Positions 4,705 to 10,615 of a stretch of 10,615 nt of DNA are shown here, in pieces (position 1 is the stretch's first letter; each line of letters opens with the position of its first letter). Origin of the DNA: Planctomycetota bacterium (GTDB lineage Bacteria; Planctomycetota; MHYJ01; WSZJ01; JACPWG01); NCBI GenBank assembly GCA_016220045.1, contig JACRIP010000542.1:1-10615 (forward strand), written 5' to 3'. The position numbers were made by a program, and so were the translations under genes. The notes beneath the pieces are model-generated. The model ran no database searches, was not told the origin of the DNA, and saw nothing but the letters and a program-made list of their open reading frames with translations.

Positions 4705-7218
4705 ATGAGGTTTCCGGGCGCCCGCGCCCTCTTCCGGGCCGCCGCCTGCCTGTTCGGCGCGCCGGGGCTCCGCGCCCAGACTCCCCCGCCGGAGCCGGAC
4801 CAGTCCGCGCCGACCGGCGGCGCGGAGGGCTTGCCCGGCGCGGCCCACCGCCATGCGCAGGAACCCGCCCCCGCGGCGCCGCCCGCCGACCTCCCCCCCG
4901 AGAAATCCGGTCCCGCGGTGAAGGGAAAAGAGTCCCGCATCACCTACCAGAAGATCCAATCCTGGAAGCACGCGGAGCAGCGCGTCACCGTCCTGCTCGG
5001 GAACGTCGAACTCTTCCAGGCCGGCACCTACCTGCGCGCCGAGAGCATGGTCGGCTGGTCGCGCGACACCTCCACCAACGGCGGTCCCCTCCCGGTCGGC
5101 GCCCCCGGCCCCGCCTCCGCCCCCGACGCCGGCGCCGCCGAGAAGGTCCTCTTCGAGGAGATCTACGCCGAGGGCAACGTCCGCCTCGTGCGCGAGAACG
5201 GCGAACAGGTCGAGTGCAACCAGGTCTACCTCAACTTCCGCGAACACACCGGCATGTCGCTCGACACCGTCGTGCGCCAGACCTCCGAAAAGAAGGGCGC
5301 CACGGTCGTCATCCGCGCCGAGAAGGTCCGCCAGCTCGACGCCCAGCGCTTCGTCGCCGACGACGCCGAAATCTCCCAGTGCGACTACGGCGACCCGCAC
5401 CTCTCCCTCCAGGTCAAGCGGATCGACTTCAAGCGCGACGACGCGGGCGGCGGCCGGGCCACCTTCACCCACCTCATCCCCCAGACCTCCGGCTTCCCGC
5501 TCCTGTATTTCCCCTACTACTGGTTCAAGGTCGGGCAGAGCTACCCGCTCCGTTCGGTCGGCTTCTCCCAATCCTCGCAGTTCGGCCATACCATCCGCAG
5601 CGATTGGGGCATCGAGCTGCGCCGCCGCGTCCGCGACGCCGAAGGGAATTACGTCAAGGAGTCCGACGGCGACTACAAGTCCAAGAAATGGGGCGACATC
5701 CTCGTCAGCCTGGACTGGATGGAGAAGCGCGGCATCGGGCTCGGCGCGGACCTGCAGTACCAGGTCGGCAAGAACGACGGCTTCATCACCTCCTATTACA
5801 TCAACGACAACGGACCCGACCCCGACCGTCCGTTCGACCGCCAGTTCCTCCCGATGGAGCAGAAGGACCGCGCGCGCATGCGCCTCTTCAACCGCTACGC
5901 GCTCTCCGACAAGCTGCGCCTCGACACCGAGATCTCCTACATCACCGACCGCTTCTTCCTGCCCGAGTACTTCAAACGGGAGTTCCAGGAGGGCAAGGAG
6001 CAGGAGACCTACGCCTACCTGCGCTGGCTGGACGGCAATTTCGGCGCGACCCTGGAGGCCAAGGCAAAGCTGAACGACTGGCAGACCCAGGTGGAGTACC
6101 TGCCGCGCCTCGGCGCCCGCTGGATCGCCCAGCCGCTCCTGGAAGACCGGCTCTACTACACGACCCTCGACGAGCTTTCCTACGTCCGCTACAACCCGGA
6201 CGAGCGCAGCGGCTCCGATCTGCTCGAAGACGTACGGTTCGACACCTACCACGAGCTGTCCTACCCGCTCGCCGCCGGCCCGGTTTCGATCTACCCGTTC
6301 GCGGGCGGCCGCTTCACCAGCGTCGACGAGAACGCGGCCGGCGACGCCGCGGTCAGCCGCTTCCTGGGGTCCGCCGGCGTCCGCCTCTTCGCCCAGGCCC
6401 ACCGCGCCTTCGACCTCGATTCCTCCGCCCTCGGCCTCCACGGCCTGCGCCACATCATGTCCTTCGACGCCCGGCCCACCGTGAATTTCGCCGCCACCGA
6501 ACACTTCACCGACCTGCGCATCTACGACGCCGTCGACGAGCCCGACAACTTCGCCGAGGTTGCGCTCGAGTGGCGCCACCGGTTGTCGACGCGGCGCACC
6601 CGGCCCGGCCCGGACGGCAAGCCGGTCGAGGTCTCCCACGAGTTCCTGAGCACCGGGTTCGAGATCGAGTATTACCCCGACCCCGGGCGCGACACCGCCG
6701 CCCCGCGGCCGCAGAACTACCTCTACCCGATGAACTGGATCACCCACGCGCCCGACGCCAAGGCCGACTTCGACCAGCTCGAATGGTCGAACCTGTTCTG
6801 GGACGCCGCCTTCACCCCGGACCTCCCCTTTTCCATCGCGACCGAGGTCGAGTGGAACCCGCAGAACGGAAAGACCGAGTCGTGGGTGAGCGGCGTGACG
6901 GCGACGCCCGCGCCGTGGATCTCGGTCAACCTCTCGAGCCACTACCTGCGCGGCGTCACGCGCGCGGTCAGCGCGACCGTCGACTGGCAGGCCTCGGAAA
7001 AGTGGTCGGTCAGCGCCACCGAGTCCTTCGACTTCCAGGTCAACCAGTTCACCCAGCACAGCGTCTCCTTCCGCCGGGACGTGCATGACTTCCTGGCGGA
7101 ACTCTTCCTGCACATCGACCGCGGCACCGGCGACGTCACCGCCGGGTTCGCCGTGACGCCGCTGGTCCCGAGCCGCAAGCGCGGCCGCATCATGCGCTCG
7201 GTCGGCTATGATCGCTAG
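4705..7218 (+). CDS. lptD: LptD/OstA-like outer-membrane LPS assembly protein
   Basis: An 837-residue outer-membrane protein. LptD receives lipopolysaccharide from the periplasmic Lpt bridge and, with lipoprotein LptE as plug, inserts it in the outer leaflet. Residues 1-24 form a short signal peptide (cleavage after GLRA), followed by a Pro/Ala-rich linker to about 70. Residues about 76-245 match the LptA/OstA-like beta-jellyroll (EIYAEGNVRLVRENGEQVE at 152-170; RAEKVRQLDAQRFVADDAEI at 204-223), interrupted by a Gly/Pro/Ala insertion at about 124-145. FPLLYFPYYWF (264-274) corresponds to the family's conserved barrel-entry motif. The remainder alternates aromatic and polar residues as in a large beta barrel, ending with SVSFRRDVHDFLAELFLHID. 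Cysteines in the mature protein are C171 and C226 only; the C-terminal Cys pair of E. coli LptD is absent. The strong upstream promoter and ATG at 4705 fix the start. The ugd-like gene follows 38 nt later. Confidence 0.88.
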   Translation: MRFPGARALFRAAACLFGAPGLRAQTPPPEPDQSAPTGGAEGLPGAAHRHAQEPAPAAPPADLPPEKSGPAVKGKESRITYQKIQSWKHAEQRVTVLLGNVELFQAGTYLRAESMVGWSRDTSTNGGPLPVGAPGPASAPDAGAAEKVLFEEIYAEGNVRLVRENGEQVECNQVYLNFREHTGMSLDTVVRQTSEKKGATVVIRAEKVRQLDAQRFVADDAEISQCDYGDPHLSLQVKRIDFKRDDAGGGRATFTHLIPQTSGFPLLYFPYYWFKVGQSYPLRSVGFSQSSQFGHTIRSDWGIELRRRVRDAEGNYVKESDGDYKSKKWGDILVSLDWMEKRGIGLGADLQYQVGKNDGFITSYYINDNGPDPDRPFDRQFLPMEQKDRARMRLFNRYALSDKLRLDTEISYITDRFFLPEYFKREFQEGKEQETYAYLRWLDGNFGATLEAKAKLNDWQTQVEYLPRLGARWIAQPLLEDRLYYTTLDELSYVRYNPDERSGSDLLEDVRFDTYHELSYPLAAGPVSIYPFAGGRFTSVDENAAGDAAVSRFLGSAGVRLFAQAHRAFDLDSSALGLHGLRHIMSFDARPTVNFAATEHFTDLRIYDAVDEPDNFAEVALEWRHRLSTRRTRPGPDGKPVEVSHEFLSTGFEIEYYPDPGRDTAAPRPQNYLYPMNWITHAPDAKADFDQLEWSNLFWDAAFTPDLPFSIATEVEWNPQNGKTESWVSGVTATPAPWISVNLSSHYLRGVTRAVSATVDWQASEKWSVSATESFDFQVNQFTQHSVSFRRDVHDFLAELFLHIDRGTGDVTAGFAVTPLVPSRKRGRIMRSVGYDR

Positions 7219-7256
7219 GGTTTAAACTGTATACCGCTTTCGAGAGAGCGCCGCGA

Positions 7257-8549
7257 ATGAAACTGAGCATCATCGGCACGGGCCACGTGGGACTGGTCAC
7301 CGGCGGCTGCTTCGCGGAATACGGCCACCAGGTCGTCTGCGTGGACAGCGACGCCCGCAAGATCGACCTCCTGCGGTCGCGGCGCATGCCGATCTACGAG
7401 CCGGGGCTCGAGGAGCTGGTGCTGCGCCACGTCGACGCCGGGCGCCTGCGCTTCTCCACCGACATCAAGGACGCGGTCCGGGACGGCGAGATCATCTTCA
7501 TCTGCGTGGGCACGCCGGCGCTCGCCGGCGGTCGCGCCGACATGAGCTACATCGACAAGGTCTCGCGCGACATCGCGGCCAACCTCGAAGAGTACCGCGT
7601 CGTCGTCGAGAAGAGCACGGTGCCGGTCCAGACCGGCCGCAACGTCAAGATGCTGATCGGCAAGTACGTCAAGAAGGACGTGCCCTTCGACGTGGCCTCG
7701 AACCCCGAATTCCTGCGCGAGGGCTCGGCGATCGCCGATACGCTGCATCCGGAGCGCGTGGTGATCGGCGTCGAGTCCGGTCGCGCCGAGGAACTCTTGC
7801 GCAAGGCGTACGCGCCCTTCAACGCGAAGATCGTGGTGACCGACATTCACAGCGCCGAGCTGATCAAGCACGCGTCGAACGCCTACCTGGCGATGAAGAT
7901 CTCGTACATCAACGCGATCGCGGCGGTGTGCGAGGCGTCGGGCGCCGACGTCGAGCAGGTGGCGGACGGGATGGGGATGGACAGCCGCATCGTGCGCTCC
8001 TTCCTCAATGCGGGCATCGGCTACGGCGGCTACTGTTTCCCCAAGGACGTCGAGGCGCTCATCCATATTTCACAGGAGATGGGCTACGACTTCGGGTTGC
8101 TGCGCGAGGTCCAGCGCATCAACCTGGATCAGCGCGAGCGCTTCGTGAAGAAGGTCGAGAAGGAGCTCTGGGTGATCAAGGACAAGACGATCGGGCTCCT
8201 CGGCCTGTCCTTCAAGCCGAACACCGACGACGTGCGCGAATCGCCGGCGATCGAGGTGGCCAAGAAGCTGCTGGAACGCGGCGCGCGCATCCGGGCCTAC
8301 GATCCCAAGGGGTCCGAGAAGGCCGCGCGCATCCTGGAGGGCGTGACCTTCTGCAAGGACCCCTACGAGGCGGCGACCGGCGCGGACGCCCTGGCGCTCG
8401 TCACCGAGTGGCAGGAGTTCAAGACGCTCGACTTCGCGCGCATCAAGGGAGTGATGGCGCACCCGACGCTGATCGACGGGCGCAACCTGCTCGACCCGGC
8501 GACGATGCGCAAGCTCGGATTCACCTATCGCTCGGTGGGACGGGCTTAG
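7257..8549 (+). CDS. ugd: UDP-glucose 6-dehydrogenase
   Basis: A 430-residue cytoplasmic enzyme of the UDP-glucose/GDP-mannose dehydrogenase family, normal in length. It oxidises UDP-glucose to UDP-glucuronate using two NAD+, supplying sugars for LPS, capsule or exopolysaccharide. The N-terminal Rossmann domain has GTGHVGL (7-13) and VCVD (27-30). The central part has the catalytic NPEFLREG (149-156, Glu151), ELIKHASNAY (201-210, Lys204 and Asn208) and the catalytic Cys260 in GYGGYCFPKD (255-264). The C-terminal UDP-binding domain begins with GLSFKPNTDDVRESPA (316-331). Two variations are visible: Tyr instead of the usual Ser before the catalytic Cys, and Gln125 in STVPVQT where Gly is common. 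A related UDP-sugar dehydrogenase with another substrate cannot be excluded. A small hairpin (stems 7235-7240 and 7245-7250) overlaps the GAGAG ribosome-binding region. CoaD starts one base after its stop. Confidence 0.93.
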   Translation: MKLSIIGTGHVGLVTGGCFAEYGHQVVCVDSDARKIDLLRSRRMPIYEPGLEELVLRHVDAGRLRFSTDIKDAVRDGEIIFICVGTPALAGGRADMSYIDKVSRDIAANLEEYRVVVEKSTVPVQTGRNVKMLIGKYVKKDVPFDVASNPEFLREGSAIADTLHPERVVIGVESGRAEELLRKAYAPFNAKIVVTDIHSAELIKHASNAYLAMKISYINAIAAVCEASGADVEQVADGMGMDSRIVRSFLNAGIGYGGYCFPKDVEALIHISQEMGYDFGLLREVQRINLDQRERFVKKVEKELWVIKDKTIGLLGLSFKPNTDDVRESPAIEVAKKLLERGARIRAYDPKGSEKAARILEGVTFCKDPYEAATGADALALVTEWQEFKTLDFARIKGVMAHPTLIDGRNLLDPATMRKLGFTYRSVGRA

Positions 8550-8550
8550 C

Positions 8551-9060
8551 ATGACGCGCGCGGTGTATGCGGGCTCGTTCGATCCGCCCACGCTCGGGCA
8601 CCTCGACGTGATCCGGCGCGGGAGCGCGGCGCTGGAGGAGCTGGTCGTGGCGGTGGCGGACAACTCGCAGAAGACGAGCCTGTTCACCAAGCAGGAGCGG
8701 CTGGACCTCCTGACGGCGATCACGCACGGCCTGCCGAACGTCCGCGTGGACGCGTTCGAGGGGCTGGCGGTCAACTACCTGAAGCGCACCGGCTTCACGC
8801 TGCTCCTGCGCGGCATCCGTACGCTGTCGGACTTCGAGGCCGAGTTCCAGATGGCGCTGACCAACCGTGCCCTCTCGCCGGGGGTCGAGACGTTCTTCGT
8901 GATGACCAGCGACGATCTGGCGTTCATCAGTTCGCGCCTGGTGAAGGAGGCCGCCGCTCTGGGCGCCGACGTGTCGCGCTTCGTGCCCCCCGAGGTCGCG
9001 GCGGCGCTGGGACGGAAGCTGGGGAGACCTACCGGACAAATTCTCGATGCCGGATCATGA
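8551..9060 (+). CDS. coaD: Phosphopantetheine adenylyltransferase
   Basis: A 169-residue cytoplasmic enzyme that transfers AMP from ATP to 4'-phosphopantetheine, giving dephospho-CoA, the penultimate step of coenzyme A synthesis. All family signatures are present in order: the nucleotidyltransferase motif GSFDPPTLGH (8-17, with the (H/T)xGH element), RGIRTLSDFEAEFQMALTNR (88-107), and the C-terminal FISSRLVKEAAALGADVSRF (125-144) with the SSRxVKE motif. Length is typical. The ATG follows the ugd stop by one base, with the purine-rich end of ugd (GGTGGGACGGG) acting as ribosome-binding region, so translational coupling is likely. It is essential in most bacteria. Its placement after envelope genes need not imply a functional link. 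Confidence 0.95.
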   Translation: MTRAVYAGSFDPPTLGHLDVIRRGSAALEELVVAVADNSQKTSLFTKQERLDLLTAITHGLPNVRVDAFEGLAVNYLKRTGFTLLLRGIRTLSDFEAEFQMALTNRALSPGVETFFVMTSDDLAFISSRLVKEAAALGADVSRFVPPEVAAALGRKLGRPTGQILDAGS

Positions 9061-9091
9061 TCCCGTCGAGGGACAGACCTTGGCCGGCGAG

Positions 9092-9123
9092 GTTTAGGCG
9101 TTTGGGCGTTTAGGAGTTTGGGT
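9092..9123. repeat. 8-bp tandem array (GTTTRGNN), four units
   Basis: Units start at 9092, 9100, 9108 and 9116: GTTTAGGC, GTTTGGGC, GTTTAGGA, GTTTGGGT. It is the same octamer class as 1937-1984 and 2084-2118, about 7 kb away, and lies 32 bp after the coaD stop. Confidence 0.8.
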
Positions 9124-9151
9124 CTGCTGAACGCGCGGACAGGACGCCGGC

Positions 9152-9184
9152 CCTCACCCTGACTCCTGCCCTGATCCCTGCCCC
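9152..9184. repeat. 6-7-bp array of CCTGA-like units
   Basis: A C-rich run built from CCTCACC, CTGACTC, CTGCC, CTGATC and CCTGCC in loose succession with period six to seven. It resembles the run at 120-147, including the shared CTGATCCCT. It lies in the 224-bp spacer between coaD and the HEAT lipoprotein gene. Confidence 0.5.
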
Positions 9185-9221
9185 CTTGCTGGTCGGGTTT
9201 CGTGCACGCGCCCGACTTGGA

Positions 9222-9269
9222 CCTTGGACTCGTGGGACTTTGGACTCGTCCGACCTTGGACTTCGATCC
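9222..9269. repeat. 16-bp tandem repeat, three copies
   Basis: Units begin at 9222, 9238 and 9254: CCTTGGACTCGTGGGA, CTTTGGACTCGTCCGA and CCTTGGACTTCGATCC. All share YTTGGACT. A partial unit (GACTTGGA) precedes them at about 9214-9221. The array ends 15 bp before the ATG of the HEAT lipoprotein gene, just upstream of its GGAG ribosome-binding site, so it would fall within the promoter or the 5' leader. Confidence 0.75.
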
Positions 9270-9284
9270 ACCGGAGCTAGTGAT

Positions 9285-10496
9285 ATGCGTTGCGACCTGT
9301 TCGCCCTGGCGTTCGCCGCCGTTTGCGTAGCTGCTCCGGCGATCGCCGGATGCAAGAGCACGACCAGTCCGCTGCCGCCGGGGACGACCGCGCGCAACGC
9401 ACCGCCCGCGGAGTCGCCGCCCGCTCCGGCGGATCCCCGTCCCGCCGCGGAGTCGCGCCGGCGTCAGGCCCCGGAGCCGGCGCCCTCCCGCGACAACCTG
9501 CAGCCGGCCGTGGCGGATGCCGGCGGGGCGACGGCGGGCCCGGGGGCGGGCGGCGCCATGTCGACCGATCTCGAGATTCTCGCCGAGTTCGACCAGCTCC
9601 TGAAGAAGTGGAACGACGCGTACAATCGCGCCGCCGACGAGGAGCGCAAGAGCGTCGAATCTGTCCTGCGCGAGAAGGTGCGGAGGCAGCGCACGCTCCT
9701 GGAAGCCAACCTGGCGGGCTTCCAGATCGAAGCGCGGGTCGTGTCCGCCGCCGCCCTGGGCTTCGGCGGCGACGCCGGCTCGATCCCGCCGTTGCTGCAG
9801 GCGCTCAACGACTCGAGCTACGGCGTGCGCTCGAACGCCGCCGTCAGCCTCGCCCTGATCGCCCACCGGGAGACCCCGATCGAACCGTTGATCCGCGTCC
9901 TCTCGGACCCGAACCCCGACGTGCGCGGCTCGGCGGCTTTCGCGCTCTCGCGCATCCTGCGGCAGGGAGAGGGCCGGGAAGCGGTTCCGGCGCTGATCGC
10001 GCGCCTGGAGGACCCGAGCTTTACGGTGCGCAACGAGGCGGTGCGCGCGCTCGCCGTGACCGCGTCTCGGGATGCGGTCCCTGCCATCCTTGAGAAGACG
10101 CTGAAGGACGAGTATTTCCTGGTCCGCCTGAATTCCGCCATCGCGCTGGCGGCGATCCGCGACTCGCGCTCGGTAGAACCCCTGATCGGGCTGCTGTCCG
10201 ATCCGGAATCCCAGGTGCGGAAGGTCGCGCTGTACGCCCTCGAGCAGATTACGGGCCAGCGCGAGGGCAACGATGCGGCCGCCTGGAGCGGCTGGTGGGC
10301 GCGGCACAAGGACGAGTTCGGCTCCGGCACGTTGCCCAATCGCAACCTGGTTCCGCCGGCCGACCCGTTCGCGCCGCCCGGCCGCGCGCCCGCCGCCGCG
10401 CCCGATGCGCCGCCCGCCGCGGGGCCGGGTAGATCCCCGACCGCTCCCCGTCCGGTCGAGGAGGAGTCTACTGACGTGCGCGAGCAGCCGCGGTAG
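9285..10496 (+). CDS. HEAT-repeat lipoprotein
   Basis: A 403-residue lipoprotein of unknown specific function. The N-terminus has a hydrophobic signal (residues 4-20) and a lipobox IAGC, lipidated Cys at 23. Residues 25-92 are a Pro/Ala-rich linker, then a charged helical segment (about 95-145) with coiled-coil character. About 147-325 contain at least five HEAT repeats of about 32-35 residues, recognisable by the recurring D....VR.xAxxAL pattern (at about 176, 208, 243, 275 and 307), which form a curved helical solenoid for protein binding. A WSGWWARHKDEF segment (334-345) and a Pro/Ala-rich tail follow. The ATG at 9285 is preferred over an upstream in-frame TTG at 9186 because it has GGAG (9273-9276) eight bases upstream and directly yields the signal peptide and lipobox; the longer version would bury them. 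It probably acts as an envelope scaffold or adaptor (inference). No enzyme motif is visible. Confidence 0.88.
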   Translation: MRCDLFALAFAAVCVAAPAIAGCKSTTSPLPPGTTARNAPPAESPPAPADPRPAAESRRRQAPEPAPSRDNLQPAVADAGGATAGPGAGGAMSTDLEILAEFDQLLKKWNDAYNRAADEERKSVESVLREKVRRQRTLLEANLAGFQIEARVVSAAALGFGGDAGSIPPLLQALNDSSYGVRSNAAVSLALIAHRETPIEPLIRVLSDPNPDVRGSAAFALSRILRQGEGREAVPALIARLEDPSFTVRNEAVRALAVTASRDAVPAILEKTLKDEYFLVRLNSAIALAAIRDSRSVEPLIGLLSDPESQVRKVALYALEQITGQREGNDAAAWSGWWARHKDEFGSGTLPNRNLVPPADPFAPPGRAPAAAPDAPPAAGPGRSPTAPRPVEEESTDVREQPR

Positions 10497-10538
10497 GCCT
10501 CGGCCGGCCGCGCTCGCACCGCTGTGGATGGTACCGCG

Positions 10539-10615
10539 ATGGACCCGAAGGACCTCCCGGAGGACGAGCGCGGTGCGCTCTTCGCGGGCTTTGATCGCCT
10601 GGCGGCCGGCGACGA
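10539..10615 (+). CDS. Possible 5' end of a further gene, cut by the window
   Basis: An open frame starts with ATG at 10539 (MDPKDLPEDERGALFAGFDR and on) and is still open at the window end, giving 25 full codons. It is acidic and plausible as a cytoplasmic protein start. A GGATGG (10526-10531) could serve as ribosome-binding site, and an in-frame GTG at 10524 is an alternative start. It follows the HEAT lipoprotein stop by 42 nt on the same strand. Too short to assign a family. Confidence 0.35.
   Translation, partial: MDPKDLPEDERGALFAGFDRLAAGD

Noticed and set aside
4657..7113. An 818-codon open frame on the minus strand opposite the lptD-like gene
   Set aside because: It runs antisense to a gene with clear family motifs and a consensus promoter. 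Its translation is a Val/Gly/Glu/Leu-rich composition artefact of GC-rich third positions, with no recognisable motif or ribosome-binding site.
9186..9284. N-terminal extension of the HEAT protein from a TTG at 9186
   Set aside because: The extension would be encoded by the 16-bp tandem repeats and would hide the signal peptide and lipobox; the ATG at 9285 has its own GGAG.
8775..10307. A 510-codon minus-strand open frame across coaD and the HEAT lipoprotein gene
   Set aside because: It passes through two well-supported plus-strand genes and the intergenic repeat arrays, which shows it is not under coding selection.

Overview
The window is bacterial chromosomal DNA with strong GC richness and heavy G/C use at third codon positions. 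The organism is very probably a diderm (Gram-negative-type) bacterium, because the largest gene encodes an LptD/OstA-like outer-membrane lipopolysaccharide assembly protein and another encodes a lipoprotein. The Pro/Ala-rich lipoprotein with HEAT repeats and a C-terminal WW-containing tail, and the dense short tandem arrays between genes, remind me of Planctomycetota or a related uncultured lineage. That placement is an impression, not a demonstration.

Left part (1-3736), minus strand: a three-gene cluster read right to left. It comprises a PspA/IM30 (Vipp1-like) protein (2987-3736), a membrane-anchored coiled-coil protein with a GTG start (2120-2947) only 39 nt downstream, and a 576-residue AAA+ ATPase (153-1883) with a degenerate first AAA module and an intact second one, resembling Ycf46-type ATPases. 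The ATPase is separated from the other two by a 236-bp spacer containing two inverted arrays of an 8-bp repeat around a pair of hairpins. PspA/Vipp1 proteins are bacterial relatives of ESCRT-III, and ESCRT-III is remodelled by the AAA+ ATPase Vps4. The cluster could therefore be a membrane-remodelling or envelope-stress module made of a filament protein, a membrane adaptor and an ATPase. This is the most interesting system in the window.

Centre (3737-4704): a divergent promoter region with back-to-back -35/-10 pairs serves the pspA cluster on the left and a secreted protein of unknown function (3957-4604) on the right. Two perfect palindromes follow that gene, then a near-perfect sigma70 promoter (TTGACA, 16 bp, TATAAT) for lptD.

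Right part (4705-10615), plus strand: lptD-like gene, UDP-glucose 6-dehydrogenase and coaD (phosphopantetheine adenylyltransferase) lie close together (38 nt and 1 nt gaps) and may be one transcript joining envelope assembly, nucleotide-sugar supply and coenzyme A synthesis. A 224-bp spacer packed with 8-bp, 6-7-bp and 16-bp tandem units precedes a HEAT-repeat lipoprotein gene (9285-10496). A possible further gene begins at 10539 and runs off the end.

No rRNA, tRNA, CRISPR array, transposase or phage gene was seen. Intergenic DNA is unusual for its families of short tandem repeats (periods 7, 8, 16 and 32 bp). No gene-free stretch exceeds 300 bp.
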